Assembly: GCA_027257055.1 (NCBI GenBank)
Contig: JAPVLO010000097.1
Location: forward strand, 186,001-250,000
Direction: 5' to 3'
DNA length: 64,000 nucleotides
Source: Cephalopachus bancanus
Lineage: Eukaryota; Chordata; Mammalia; Primates; Tarsiidae
Under the pieces are notes generated by a model. The model was not told the DNA's origin and did not search any database. It saw nothing but the letters and a program-made list of their open reading frames with translations. The position numbers and the translations under genes are program-made. Shown here one piece after another: positions 1 to 14,860 of this stretch. Each line of letters begins with the position of its first letter. Within the stretch, counting starts at the first letter, position 1.

Positions 1-175
1 CTCTCCCAGCCCCACCTTGTCCTACTATTCTTCAGGGCTGCACAACATGTAAGTCTGCTTGCCAGGGCCCGCTGAAATGTTATCTTCTCGTACACCAGCA
101 CACAGGTTCTTGAGAACATTGTCCAGGCAGCCATAACTCAGGCAGGGTGGTGGGAGAGGAGATGGTGGTTGTTGT

Positions 176-441
176 TTTGAGTCACCCAGGCTGGAGTGCA
201 GTGACACGATCATGGCCACCACACCCTTGACCCACCAGGCTCAAGTGATCCTTCTGCCTCAGCCTTCCGAGTAGCTGGAACTGAAGGCACACACTACCAC
301 CTGGCTAATGTTTCTATTTTTTGTAGAGACAGCGTTTCACCATGTTACCCAGCCTGGTGTCAAACTCCTGGATTCAGGCAGTCCTCTCACCTCAGCCTCG
401 CAAATTGCTGGGATTACAGGCATGGGCCACTGCACCCTGCC
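176..441 (-). repeat. Alu SINE, antisense
   Basis: An antisense Alu runs from a T-rich start through the box GGCTGGAGTGCAGTG to a GCCACTGCACCC end. A TTGTTGTTTT motif on both sides fits a target-site duplication. It is fairly diverged, so an older copy. Confidence 0.85.
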
Positions 442-640
442 TGTTGTTGTTTTTTTGTAATAATTTTGCGGAGAGAACATGAGGGGAACCCTGTTGGTTT
501 TGAGCCAGGATGCAAGAGCCAATGTCTTGGAAAGAAAGATGCCATGAGAATCCTGAGCAATCCAATGAGGGCTGCCAGCTGGAGTCTCTTGGAGGCAGCC
601 CATGGTCTGCCCTCCATTCTCACAAATTGGCATCTAGCTC

Positions 641-941
641 TTTTTTTTTTTTTTTTTTTTGAGTTGGAATCTCACTCCATCGCCCAGGCTGGAGTGCAGT
701 GGCACGCTCACAGCCACTGCAGTCTCGAGCTTCTGGGCTCAGGTGATCCTTCTCCTCAGCCTTCCAAGTAGCTGGAACTACAGGCGTGCATCACTACACC
801 CAGCTAATTTTTTTTTATTTATTGTAGAGATGAGGTCTCATCATGTTGCCCAGGTTGGTCTCAAACCCATGGGTTCAAGCAGTCTTCTCACTTCCGCTTC
901 CCATAGTGCTAGGATTTCAGGTGTGAACCACCACACCCAGC
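641..941 (-). repeat. Alu SINE, antisense
   Basis: A 20-base T run is followed by a full-length antisense Alu ending CCACACCCAGC. Imperfect target duplications (CATCTAGCTCTTT on the left, CATCTGACTCTTT on the right) flank it. Confidence 0.9.
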
Positions 942-1323
942 AACATCTGACTCTTTCTGCACTGACTTTGATATAAGCAGACAGCACCTCCAATCAGGAC
1001 CTAGAATTGACTCTAAATGTCCACCCAGACAGGAATCCCTGTTTAACCCTTGCTACTGGGCAGCCATTTCTTCCTGTCTGGACTCTCCCAGTCCTGTGAG
1101 CTCATTCTTTTGCAATGCAGTTCATTCCATTGTTGGCAAAAATGCCAGTATTTTTTTTTAATCCTTTATAACAGCAAGTTGAAATCTATCTCTAGGTATC
1201 TTTCAAATATTTCTTAAGTCTAGAAAAATAAAAATAGGTCCACCCTACTTCTCCTTGTCAGCCCTTGAAAATTCACAGTCAGCTATGATGTTAGTCTTCT
1301 CTTCTCCAAAAGAAACAGCCTCA

Positions 1324-1608
1324 GCCGGGCTTGGTAGCTCAGCCTGAAATCCCGCGCCTTTGGGAGGCTGAGGTGAGTGGATTGCCTGAGCCCACGGGTT
1401 CGAGACCCGCCTGGGGAGTGAGACCTCATCTCTACAATAATTCAAAAAATCAGCCGGGCGTGGTAGTGCATGCCTGTAATTCCAGCTACTCGGAAGGCTG
1501 AGGCGGAAGGATCGCCTGAGCCCAGCAGGTCGAGGCTGCGGTGGCTGGGAGTGGCCACTGCACTCCAGTCTGGGCGACCGAGTGAGACTCCAACTCAAAA
1601 AAAAAAAA
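1324..1608 (+). repeat. young strepsirrhine-type Alu, sense
   Basis: The element begins GCCGGGCTTGG and ends in an A tail. It carries the local young-Alu signature CAGCAGGTCGAGGCTGCGG. AAAGAAACAGCCTCA occurs at 1309-1323 and again after the tail, a perfect 15-bp target duplication indicating L1-type insertion. Confidence 0.95.
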
Positions 1609-2369
1609 AGAAACAGCCTCATTTCCCCTGCTATTTCCCTCTGACATTACTGTTGGGTCCTTCATCAACGGTCACCTACCTTTAAGCACACTCTGGTTTC
1701 CCTGTCGCTCTTAAAATGGAACCCCTAGAGTGGAACACACTGCTCCACATGGGATCCAGGCAGTTTAAAGTAGCTCTCTTTGCAAGTATTTTTTGTCCTC
1801 CAGACATTTAAATCCTTATGCTGATGTTACTTGGTTGTGCAGAAACCAAGATGTGGGTGAGCATTATATATGAAGCATTTCTTCCTACCTCAGACTTTTG
1901 GACAGACATGGCATCTTGGGTGGTGTGATGCAGTCATATCATTGAGGCACAAGGATGGCAGGCATGAGGCACCTGTGTCCCTGTCACCCCACCCTTGCCC
2001 ATTGCAGACATCCCTCGCCAATCACGGCACCTGTGGGTGGAAAGCCCAGATATGACTTATGACTTTTTCTTGTCATAAAGATCCATGAACCTCTAATAGT
2101 GATTTTCTTATTAGCTAAAATATGTTTTTCCCATCTCCACTGTAGTATTTAAAAATTCTTAGGTATCCACAATTACCAATGAATCTTAATAATTTAAAGA
2201 TTCTTTAAAAAAAAAAACCCAGTGAAGTTAGCAGGTACTTTATTGCAGTCATGTTAAGAAATACTTTGTTTTTTTCCCCCTCACTATACTTTTCTACTCA
2301 GCAGTCACATCCAAGAATGATGAAAGCCACTTTTTTTAAACTAATAATCCCTTTCTGTGTTTGCTTTGA

Positions 2370-3269
<900 letters not shown>

Positions 3270-3443
3270 CCAAATAAGCCCAGCCAGCATGGAACCAAAC
3301 CAGTCAGAGCGGGTGCTGGAAGGGGTGGGCTGGGACACAGTGTCATGTTTTTGCACTAAAAACCTTCTCTGTAAATGGGGATAAGAGAAACTCTTACTAT
3401 GCAGGTTACGTTTCTGAATGGCGAACAGGCTATTTTGTACATC

Positions 3444-3449
3444 AATAAA
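3444..3449 (+). terminator. GAREM1: proximal poly(A) signal, GAREM1
   Basis: AATAAA lies 175 bases after the stop codon, followed by GT-containing sequence. It is a plausible early polyadenylation signal giving a short 3'UTR; usage cannot be judged from sequence. Confidence 0.45.
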
Positions 3450-5497
3450 AATGCTGTCCAGAACACTCGAAGGTGTGCCTTGTACGTCACTCAACACTCA
3501 GCAGCTGTGAAAAGAACAAAAGGCATGTGCAGAGAGGCCACTCTTACCCGAGTAGGTTTATGCGAGAAGGTGTGATATTTATTACAAAATAGCCAAAGCT
3601 GAAAGACACAAGAATCTTAAAAAACAAAAACACTTTTGTGCGACAGTTCCCTTCTTTCGGGGATTGACTTCAGATGATTAGCTGTCTTCTGTGCTGTCGT
3701 TCGGATTGCTTCACGCTAATTGTTCAACTCCCGTGCCTAAAAATGCTAGTGATATGAAATGACACTTTCATGGTAGACACTTGGTGGGGACCATTTTATC
3801 AAAAGGCATTTTCCAAAAGTCACGTGTTGATGGAGAATGTGTGATATCCTTGGAAAATACACAGATCATGACCACAATCATTTATCTGTAACTGCTGCTA
3901 ATTTTATGAAGCAGAGAAAAAAACAGAGTACGCATATATATGTGTATGTGTGTATGTACATGCAATACACCCAAATATGTTTTAAACATAATTTTGAATC
4001 TGATATTTTAGATAACATCTGTTCGCTTTCAAATACCCATTGGGATTCGGGAACCGTTAACTAAGTCGATTCTCTTAGGATGAGAGGGCAGGATGATTCC
4101 AAAGATTCTCAGCACTCTGTCCCTTGAAGCTCAGGCTTAACTGGCTGCATCACTGAAAACTTGGAGCCAGTCAGTAAAGAGTCTGTTCTGCAAAATTCAT
4201 TGTGATGGTAAGCCCATTGTTGGACTGGTTTTGCGTTATCATTCTCCCATGCGGATGTCTGGGGAAATGACAGTTCTCTGGTTTGAGGGTCTTCTTCCCC
4301 ATTCGTCTGATAAGGAGACATCGGAAGGGCACTTCCCAGACCGTGTTGGGTGTTCCCGACCTGTGTCTTAACTTTAGGAGAGCTCAGAGTTCAGACATAC
4401 CATTCGTTATTACAATGCTACATCCATTGAGTAATTTTTAAAATATCAATTAGAAGACTTATTTCATAAACCTCCTCTTCCAAAGAAAATACATTATTTG
4501 ATTCCAAGAATTCCGGTCTGAGAATTTTTACTAAATGTGATTGAATATTCCAAAATAGCATGGCGTCTCATCATCGTCATCATTCTTGACTTTTTGAAAG
4601 AATCTAAATCTTAGGAAAGCTTTAGTTCTCTGAGCAAGGCATCATTCAAACAGCACTACCTCCCCCCTCAGCATCCTCAGATTCCAGGTGGATGTGTGGA
4701 TACTCTGTGATCAGGGTGCACACTGTAGCCTCTTGGATGGGGTAGGTTGGCCAACAAGGTGTCAGCGTGACTTGCAGGATTGGCTGTTATCATCTCCTCT
4801 TCCTGCTCAAAAAAGCAAATAAGTTTAAAGATAAGACCCACCAGTCTAGTTTTTTAGACCTGTAAAATATGTCTTTATTTCTTGGCGTTAGATAAATGTT
4901 TTTAAGTCCATTTCATGATTTAGAGTTGAGGGAATTGATACCTATTCTAATTATCCATCTTAGATCTCCTTTTAAAAAAAAAAAAGGTAGCATTTTTTTT
5001 TCTCTCTTTTCTCCCAAAATGTAAATACTCTAGATAAAAAGAGTACCCTGTAAAACTGTCAAACTGGAGCACTTCTTCAAAAGTAACTGACAGATCCATA
5101 AAGAAGTGTCTATTTCAGCACCCACAGGACGAGATACCGGTACGACTTTTCATGCTTAGAAAACCATCGTTCAGTGTGAGGCGACTCTCCCTTCGTGAAG
5201 CTAATCTCTCATAACTGCTTGTTAAAATAAAAACAGACAAGATGCAATTGCAAGGCTGCAAGTTTTCATTGGCAAACTCTGTTCAATCCATTTTAAAACA
5301 CTCAGCACGCGGACACAAGTCTCCAACTCAGGAGGGAGTAACAGGGTCAACTTGGGTTTGCTGTGAAGGTTGCCCCACATAAACAGCTAACGCCTTTTAT
5401 TTTTTTCATTTTGCAAGAACTTAAAATAGAGTTGTTTTCTCTTTGTCCATTTGTTTGTTTTGGTCTTGGCATATTTCTATCACACCCACATACACAC

Positions 5498-5775
<278 letters not shown>

Positions 5776-7843
5776 CTCAGTTCTTATTGATTGGCAACAC
5801 AGAGTCCCTGAGGGCAGTGTCTGTGGTCCGTGCTTCACTTAAGCATGAAACATTCATTGAGGACTGTGCTGGTGTCACTCTACCAAAAAAAAAAAAAACC
5901 CTGCCCTCTTGGGGCTCATACTGTTTATGTTTAAAATCTCAGTTGCCAAGACCATGTGTGGGTAAGAGAGACAAAATCCTCCAGGCAGCTGGATGGATGG
6001 AGAGTGACGTATGTACCATCTTTAAGGGACACACAGATGGAAGAAACAGCAGCTCCTGTTAAGGGGTATAAAATAAACACCACACAATCATTAAAACGTA
6101 TAATGTGTCAGAAGCAGGAAGGATCTCTGTCTCTTACTACCTAGTGTGTTTGGTTGTGTTTTTTTTAACTGAACTAGAATTTTTAAAAATTGTGATAAAT
6201 ATCTTCTGGCATCTCTAAAAGCCACAAACGAATGTCATTGTCGTGCCTGAGCTGAGCATTTGTCGTGGAGGGCCTTAGCACCCTGACTAGACATGGCATT
6301 CATAGCCCCAAGAAAATCATAACAAACACAGGGCAGGGATAAGGAGACAGCCCTTCCCTCCGGAGAGCTGTGAATTTGCAGTGAAAAGCGATGTGCAGAG
6401 AACCCCACAAGCAGAACCTTTCTAACCAGCCAAGTCAAGGCTGAGGACATCTTCTGGCAGGTTTCCTGTAATCAGAACAGTGGCCGGAGGATTGAGGGGC
6501 GGGAGTGTTTGTCTAAGCAAGACCTTTTTTGGGTCTGCGGCTGAAACCATCGTGCCCCCATCAGAAAAGACAATCAGCAATAAGCCAAGCCAGGCAGCTA
6601 AGACTTACAGTGTAGACTCGACTCGTGTTGGGAGGCAGAACTCTGACACTCGCAGATCAATCTCCCAAGTTCTCCTCTTTAGGTCGGGCCGCTCAACTTT
6701 ATGAACTGTGAAATTTACTTACACCCTTTCAACCCACATAGACCGTTCAAGTTTATGAAGTCACCACGAACTGCCCGTTAAGCTAAATCGCGGTGTTTAT
6801 TCTTGTCTCACGTAGAAATCTAGCGATCTTACAGGAAACATCATGACAGTCCATTTCAGCTGTTTTCTGACACGTGTGCGTCGACAGCCGATGCTCACCT
6901 CCCGGAGTCACACAGCTCCCCAAGAAGTTGGGGGGTGGACGTGGGTGAAGAGGGCCCTTCATCTTCTAAACACTTCGTAGAAGTCACTGCTCCTCATGCC
7001 TAGCGGGTATAAGATTCACATTTCGAATAACAAACTTGAAAACAAAACAGTCCTCCAAAGCACCTCGTGAACTATTCAAAGGAAGTTTTCATTTCAGGCT
7101 ACCAGAAAAGTTAAATCCGCAGCTAGACATAGGAGGCTTTCAGAAACAGGCCCCTTACATCAGTGTTCACTATTTTTCAAGTTATCGAAAGGCACCAGCC
7201 TGCGAAGGCGAGAAGAAGAAAGGCTCGGAGTGTGAATGATGAAAAGTAAGACTTATACTGTGGGGATAGAATATTCTGGAATTCGTAGGGCCACGTTGCA
7301 TTAATCACATTGTTTCGTCCTTGACAACTGGTGTTTTAAAATCTGTCTCATGGTGATAGCCAGAAACAAGGAGTGAACTTGACTTCAGTTAAAACTGCAT
7401 ACAAATATCTTCTGTAATTTTGCTGCTCTACTTTTTAGGCTATAAATTTTGAAATAGAGCTTATCAGATGGCAGGTTTCTTTGTTTACAGTCTCCTGTAG
7501 TAGGACTCAGATAATTTCCTAGCTATAAACTTTTTCTCCTACTTTCATATTAAGTTCCATTTAAAGTATTTAAGCTAAGTTTAAAAATTGAATTCAGTTC
7601 ATTAACAATTTGGAGAGTCCTCCTTCAATGGAAATGGTGTATTCTTTGAAAAAAAATTGTAACCATCGTCACAGTTTCTTTGCTTGGAAAACTTGGATTG
7701 TTAACTACAGTTAACAGTTGTGTTACTTACCAGAGCATTATCTAATGGGCTGAATGTTTGTACCTCAAGATAAACATGGTATGTTATGTCTAAAAAAAAA
7801 AAAACCATTGTCTGTTGACTTAAATGGTTCTGAAATGTCTATA

Positions 7844-7849
7844 AATAAA
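7844..7849 (+). terminator. GAREM1: distal poly(A) signal, GAREM1
   Basis: AATAAA is followed about 15-40 bases later by a T- and GT-rich element (TTTCTTTCCTTGTAGTTG), the arrangement expected for a strong cleavage site. Recognisable interspersed repeats resume immediately afterwards. Confidence 0.6.
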
Positions 7850-7939
7850 GAAATTTTCAAAGTTTCTTTCCTTGTAGTTGTTCCTCAGTGAGTCAGACCT
7901 AGTACATAGACTTCTGTTTCCCATCCTTATTTAAGCACC

Positions 7940-8230
7940 AGGCAGGGTGGCTAACACCTATAATCCCAGCACTTTGGGAGGCCCAGAGGAGAGGACTGCT
8001 TGAGCCCAGGAGTTCGAAACCAGCCTGAGCAGCATAGCAAGACCTCGTCTCTATAAAAATCAAAAAATTAGCCAGGCTTGGTGACACATGCCTGTAGTTC
8101 CAGCTACTTGGGAGGCTGACGTGGAAGGATAACCTGAACCCAAGAATTTGAGGCTGTGATGAGCCAGGATTATGCCGTTGCACTCCAGCCTGGGCAACAG
8201 AGTGAGATCCTGACTCAAAAAAAAAAAAAA
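7940..8230 (+). repeat. Alu SINE, sense
   Basis: A full-length sense Alu starts GGCAGGGTGGCTAACACC, has the left-arm AATCCCAGCACTTTGGGAGG, a central A-rich linker, a right arm and an A tail ending at 8230. Confidence 0.92.
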
Positions 8231-8658
8231 GATAGGAACTTGTCTGGAGGGAGTCCCGATACTGCAGGCCTGCTCTGTATGAATAAGGGGTGGAAGTCTG
8301 TGTCTCTTGTGCATAGTCAGAAGGCTCATGACCGGGTAGCCTGATGGTACTGAGAGAATCCAGTACCTGTGGCCAGGACATAAGAACAGCAGATGAATAT
8401 AGGTGAACCGGTAAACTTTTTTTAAAAAAGGAGAGGGGTACATGTATGAATAGGGAAAAGAAAGATAATATAAATTCATATTTCTTTGTCTTACATACAC
8501 TGTAACTTACGTAATCACAACTGACAAACAGTGAGCAGAGATAGTTGAGGGCAATGGAGAAAAGTGAACATTTCACACATGGCAGCTTCCACCAGTGAGC
8601 GTTAACTAGAGAATTGCGAGTGAAGGTCGGTCAGGAGCTTTTTTTAAGAAAAAATTCA

Positions 8659-8940
8659 GTTGGAGTCTCACTCTGTCACCCAGCCTGGTGTGCCGTGGTA
8701 CACTCAGGGTCACCCCAGCGTCGACCTGATAGGCTCCGGCCATCCTTCCACCTCAGCCTTCCAAGTAGCCAGAACTACAGGAGTACACTACCACGCCGGG
8801 GTAATTTTTGATTTTTTTAATTGTAGAGACAAAGTCTCGCCAATTTGCCCAGGCTGGTCTTGAACCTGCGAACTCAGGCAATCCACTTGCCTCGGTCTCC
8901 CAAAGTGCTGGGATCACAGGCTGAGTTACCAAGCCCAGTC
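8659..8940 (-). repeat. Alu SINE, antisense
   Basis: The antisense Alu begins GTTGGAGTCTCACTC. GTCAGGAGCTTTT upstream and GTCAGGGGCTTTT downstream look like an imperfect target duplication. Confidence 0.9.
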
Positions 8941-9308
8941 AGGGGCTTTTATTGTACTCGAAATAGTGTGAAATCACTTCCAAACGTTTTATGCCCTAAA
9001 TTTTCCCGTCTTCTTTTACTAGGCTAAAGCCAGCCCCAAATCATTCATTCCATCTTGTCCTTAAGCCTCCAACCCTTTCCTCCTAGTTCTCAGCGTCAAA
9101 AACCTGTGGCTAAGCCCATGTGTGTCCACTGGAATGGATTTTAGGAATGTGAACTGGAAGAACTTATAGGTTTGATGTAGGTTGACTAAAACCTTTAGGG
9201 ATCTACTCAGTATCCTATAGTACTTCACTAGGACACTCCAACCCCACCTCCTGACCCACAGATTGGATATTGCAAGGGAAATTGTAGTTTAGAAATAAGT
9301 TGGGTTAA

Positions 9309-9600
9309 GGCAGGATGTGGTGGCTCACGCCTATAATCCTAGCACTTTGGGAGGCTGTGGCAGGAAGATCACTTGAGGCCAGGAGTCTGAGACCAGCCTG
9401 GGCAATGTAGTGAGACCTCATCTCTATAAAAAATTAGCCAAGCATGGTGGCACATGCCTGTGGTCCTAAACTACTTGGGAGGCTGAGGCAGGAGGGTCTC
9501 TTTTGAGACCAGGAGTTGGAGGCTGCCGTGAGCTATGATCGTGCCATTCACTCCCACCTGAGTGACAAAGTGAGGCCCTATCCTTCAAAAAAAAAAAAAA
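9309..9600 (+). repeat. Alu SINE, sense
   Basis: A full-length sense Alu with A tail. AAGTTGGGTTA occurs on both sides, giving an 11-bp target duplication. Confidence 0.92.
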
Positions 9601-9633
9601 AATACACAAGTTGGGTTAGAATCAAATATCCTA

Positions 9634-9915
9634 GCTGGACATGGTGGCTCACACCTGTAATCCCAGCACTTTGGGAGGCGGAGGCAAAAGGATTGCCTGA
9701 GCCTACGGGTTCGAGACCAGTCTGGGCAACTTGGCAAGACCTTGTCTCTACAATAAATCAAAAAATTAGCCAGGTATGGTGGTGGAAGCCTATAGTTCCA
9801 GCTATAGAAGGAAGGCTGAGGTGGAAGGATTGCCTGAGCCCAGCAAGTCGAGGCTGTGGTGGCCACTGCACTCCAGCCTGGGTGACAAAGAGACTACAAC
9901 TCAAAAAAAAAAAAA
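9634..9915 (+). repeat. strepsirrhine-type Alu, sense
   Basis: A second sense Alu follows the previous one almost directly. It carries the ACAATAAATCAAAAAATTAGCC linker and the CAGCAAGTCGAGGCTG right arm of the younger local lineage. Confidence 0.92.
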
Positions 9916-12900
9916 TGAAATAGCCTCCAATTCCTTATATATCTGAAGTTAGAAAAAGGCAGACCATTGAAAACAATAAGTAAGTGCTGAGTAAGTTCTA
10001 ATTTCGCTGAAATGAATTTACCCTTAAGGCATGCCTGCCCCTGCTTGCTTGGAACATTCATGCACATCCTTCAGGACTTGCCAATTCTCATGCCCATGCT
10101 GATTTGATTTCACTTCTGCACTGACAGACCCCTCTATGTGTATCTCTGTAAGCTGTAATCCCTTAGTATCAGGGCTTACATCTTCACTGTTGTATCTTCG
10201 AAAGGAGATGCTACTTGAGTTTCTATTGACTGACAGCGTGAATGCCATCACAATCCTAATGGCGGCCAGTCTTTGCACCATCAAGAGCCAGACTGCAGCC
10301 ACATGACAACAGAACGAAGTCAAGTCAAATGAAAGATATCAATGAAATTTGTACCCATAATAAAATATCTGAGTAGATGAAAAAAGACCACAATATGGAC
10401 TTGTCTAGAGACCCCAGGTTGAGTTTGTATCATTTGCCAGTGAATACATTTGCCTTGTGGTTTATTTAGGCCAATGACTTCCATTTTTTGATGGATAAAA
10501 AAATGAACCAAAAATATCCGTGTCCCCAAAGATTGACTCAAATATTAGCTCTAAAAGACACAGACAACTGAAAAGTAGTAGATACGGTTGAATGACCTAA
10601 GCTAAGAGTGGTCTCAGGGCCAGAGACAGCGATGGGTGAGTGTAAGACACTGACTGCTTCTGTGTGCTCGGAAACACAAGTAACCAGGAGACATGGCACA
10701 GGGTACAGAAAATACCATCCGTGGGCAAATCATAGATGTGTGCAGCCAAAGAGGACCTTGGAAGTGATCTGGTCCCTCCTTTTAGCGTCTTAGGAATAAA
10801 ACTCATGGAGGATGAGGGGCTTGCTTGACTACATATGGGTGTGACAGCCAAAGTTAGAAATAAAATCTCCTAGTTCCTTATTTTGTGTTTAGTTCCTGAC
10901 AACACAGTCTCCCAATTTCCTTGACTTTTAACTTTCCAAAACTAACTTTTAGTGGTTGTGTGTGTGTGTATTATGTATAGATTGCCCTACATGAGGCCTC
11001 CAGCTTCTCTGTTCTAAAGCTAAAAAATGAGAGAAGAGTGTCATCCGATACTTCCTAGTCAGTGTTACATGGAAATCAAGAGAACCCTCTCTGCTCTGAA
11101 CACGGCACAAAAAGACTGATTCAGTGGAGATGTTACATGGCAAAACGTATCTCTACGAGTTGCCTTCTGCTAGCACAGGTAACTTCCGCATCTTTCTAGC
11201 ATCCTGGATGATCAATTCAGGGACATCTCCATAATGTGCTCCAGACAGCTGGTGTACACAGTTATATATCCGAAGTTAGACATGTAACAGATTCACAGGT
11301 AGCACACACACCTGTCCACTGTATCCAGGGTAGCTGCTCTGGGCACAGTTTACAACCCTGGCACCTTGAGAAGCAACTGTAATACTAAATCTGGCCACAG
11401 GGTGTCGGGCTTTTCCACCCAGCCAATGACGACCCAACGATTACCCCAGCCAACTTAATGGAGTACAGTGGAGAGTCAGAGATTCCCACCAGGAAGTTTT
11501 CGGTCCAGCCATAATGGAGGTCTCCATCTTCCCATCAGTCACTTTTCGACTTCCCTCAGTCAGACGCGTTGGAATCCTGAGCTTAAGGAATTGGAAAGGG
11601 GGCACTATGGATTTTTTCAAGCCAGATGTCCACTAGGGAAGCCAGTCGAGGGATTTTCAAAGGGTAAAATTGCTGTCATACGCCTTGCTACTTCTTGGTT
11701 CTGAGTCTCTGGAAATTTGAAAGCGAGTGGCTCTTGAATAAAAAGAAGTTGTACTTTTTTTTCTTTAGATTCCATTGGTTGGTTTTGAGCCACAAACCCC
11801 TCAATCTGAAATAAAATCTGACAAGTAACCTTACACCAAAGCTCACTTTCAAGTCTAGATTAAGAAAACATATCTTCAAGCCTCCCCTTCACCTTCAAAG
11901 TCAAACCATGAACCCACCTAATTGATCCTGGAAAGAAGGATAAAGAAAAGAGAAATTCAAACTAAGAAAAAGAGAATCATCAAACTACAGCTTTTGTATA
12001 AATATATTTCTACTTCATTAATGTTCTTTACTATTCTCATTAGCAGAGTTATTGACAAAGTAAAACAAACCTCTTTTTGAAATTCACCTTTTAAGGAGGT
12101 GACTGACTTTTATAAACCCAGGAAACTACCAACAATTTCGTTTTTCATACTTTAGGTTGCCATCTTGGAGCAGTAGAATTGCCAGTTAAAGCTGTCATAT
12201 AACCATTGCTATCTGTTTTATTGCACATCTGTGATTTGTGAATAAGAGTCATGGAGACATGTGATTGTTCTGAGAGTGACCACAATTCACAGAAACTCAG
12301 TTACTCTCATTGTAAAATGGCCCCCACTGCTGTTTTGTTTTGCTTTGTTAATCTTACCCCACCCTGCACATTACAGACCTCGCTTTTGGTTTCTTGTCTA
12401 GATGAAGACTGTAGAATTATGCTGGTTCTGCCTATGTATCCTATTTGCCCCCACCTAAAGTTGAGAAAGTTTAACAACGAAAGTTATCATTTTATCGTAT
12501 AAGCAAATGCAATCTTGAGATGTCATGTGACCAATCTCCATCTTTGAAACAGAATCACTCATAAACCCTCTTAGTCTCAAAATCTGAGTCCTGGACAGAA
12601 ACTTCAGCTCTCTCATACTGTGATTTGGAGATCTCCGGAGTGGAAGTTTCTAGTCCTACGCCAAACAGTTGCAACTTAAATTGTTCACCTAATTTTATGG
12701 TATGTGTGATACCTTTCTTTTTTTTTAACTGTTCACCTATTCCCTAATGGAGATAAACTGTGAATCTGGTCATTTTGTCGTATTCTTTCTCAGGCCTAGA
12801 GGCTGTTACTTTTCTTTCTAGTTTTTCTATTAGATGAGAATAGGATGTTGAATCCTTGCCACCATGGTTTGGCTCTATGTACACCAGTTGTCTGGAGCAT

Positions 12901-13409
12901 ATGACAGAGATCTCCCTGTGTTGATCATCCTGGATGATGGAAAGATGTGAAAATTATTTGTGCTGACAGAAAGCAACCTATAGAGATACCACTATTACAG
13001 TAACTTGTAAAGGACTATGATCCAGTTAATCATTGATAGTTTGTTATTTGGAAAATTGAGATAACTAATTTATCTTTCACAGATAACTCACTGTAAAAGA
13101 ACAATTTGAAATGTGGAACAAGAGAATGAAGTGCATGTTCTTCTTAACTATTAGATATATCTCACCAGAATTAATGCCCAAGGGGGAAATGCTGTTATTT
13201 ACCTCTTGCCAGCTTCTTGGAGAAGCATACTGTTCACTTTATTTCTTTCTTTCTTTCTTTCTTTTTTTTTTTTTTTTTTTTTTGCCTTACCATGTGGCCA
13301 ATATTGACCATTTGTAGACATCTGTCTTCTCTCCATTGGCTTTGTCAGGGCATGATTTCGTTTTAGAACTGTAAAGGAAAAGTGTCTCTAATAAGATGCC
13401 AAACTCTGT
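9916..13409. other. intergenic, no gene supported
   Basis: This stretch separates the 9.3-9.9 kb Alus from the ERVL-type LTR. It holds short open frames only; the minus-strand frames at 10024-10541 look faintly protein-like but match no family I know. 13245-13283 is a CTTT/T-rich microsatellite. I recognise no other repeat here. Confidence 0.5.
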
Positions 13410-14070
13410 AAAATATTTTTAAAGGTTTATTCTAGCCAAATATAAGTGACCTAGGCCCATGGCACTATCCCAAGAGGACCTGAAAACATGTGCCCAGAAT
13501 GGTTGAATTATAGCTTGGTTCTATACATTTTTAAGATGACAAAGATTACAGGCAAAACATAAACCAGTAGCTGTGAGCTTCCCATAGGTTCAGTCCAGAA
13601 AGGCGGGACCTCTCCAAGTCAGGGCTTGCAGGTCATAGGTGGACTCAAAGATTTTCTGATTGGCAATTAGAGTAAGAAGAAGTTCAACTCTGTCTAAAGA
13701 ATTTTAAAATAACTTTTTTAAAATGCTGATTTAAGGTAAGGAGACTAGGGAAGTCGAGGTTCTTGATATGTAGATGAACCTTCGATAGCAGGCTTCGAAG
13801 AGAATAGGTGGTAAGTGCCTTAAAAGGTACCCAAGTCTGGAACCCCCCCAAGAAGGGAATTCTCTGCAGATTTCCGCAAAATGGCTTTGAAGGTCATACA
13901 ATATTTTTTATTTCCTTCTTTTCCTGTTATGTGATGTTATGCCAGAGGCAGGTTGAAAAGTGAGCCACATCCTATACGGTTAATAAAACCCATTTGATAA
14001 AATTTCGTAGGGGAGACTCTCCTGGCCCCTTAGTTAGGAATGTGGCAAGAAAGGAAATAAAAGGTCAGAG
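13410..14070 (-). mobile_element. ERVL-type LTR (MLT2-like), antisense
   Basis: Phrases such as AGGTTTATTCTAGCC, ACATGTGCCCAGAATGG and AAAGGCGGGACCTCTCC, in this order, match the MLT2 group of ERVL LTRs as I remember it, read on the opposite strand. The boundaries are approximate because the copy is old. Confidence 0.65.
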
Positions 14071-14303
14071 TTTAGTCCTTGGTCGTCAGCAGTCATGACT
14101 GGCAAGAGGGATTTGGTACCCAGCAGGCGCCCAGTGACTCCCACACCTATTTCCTAGGCTGCATGTTGTCTCTCTCAACCAGCCTTGTATCTCCTGACCT
14201 AACTTACTGCTCATGGAAAGAAAGGATCCCATCTCCTCTGCCTTCTCCTATTGTAGGCTTCTTCTCACATCTCTTTCCCTGGGGCTGCTCAGAGCTTTAC
14301 TCG

Positions 14304-14860
14304 TAGGTTGGTTCATAAGTCTGTAGATTTGTTTTTGGCATGGCAACACTGTGGTGTTGAAAATTTGTTTATTGTTTGTCATTTGGCGTGACAATGTTGT
14401 GCTTGTGAATATGCCATGCATTTTGTAGATTTGAAGAAAGTTAGTGCTATTCATGGGCTAAAGAAAATGGAGTATTAAGTGGAAACAACCAAACACTTCC
14501 AATATATTCTTCTGTTTGAGTTTAACAAAGGAGTGAAGGTAGCAGAGGCAGCTCAAAACATTTGTGCCATGACCAAGGAGAATGTCATGGGGAAAGCATG
14601 ACAGAAAATGGTTTTGTCATTTCAAAGAGGGTCACTTTGACCTGAGTGATTCTCCATGTTTAGGAAGACCATGGGACTTTGGTGAAGAACATTTAAACGC
14701 TTTACTCTACAATGATCCACATCAGTCAACCCAAGAATTGATAAATGTGATGAATTGTGACTAGTCAACCATCATGTGCCATTTGCATTCCGTCGGGCAA
14801 GCATAATAATGCTATAACTTATGCATCAATCCAGTATCTCCAGCTAGTTCATTGTGATGC
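14304..14860 (+). mobile_element. mariner transposon fossil
   Basis: The left end (TAGGTTGGTTCATAAGTC) resembles a mariner terminal repeat. At 14582-14764 a frame reads WFCHFKEGHFDLSDSPCLGRP and then a helix-turn-helix-like stretch, matching the N-terminal DNA-binding half of mariner transposases (the SETMAR/Hsmar type). A TAG interrupts the frame at 14762, and the catalytic DDD portion is missing or unrecognisable. A dead, 3'-deleted copy. Confidence 0.75.

Noticed and set aside
466..771. Open frames across Alu elements (for example 466-771, 8060-8576, 9516-9923, 37814-38098, 43153-43428)
   Set aside because: They translate both strands of Alu SINEs; residues such as [11 protein letters not shown] and SLPSSWNYR are typical Alu translations and not genes.
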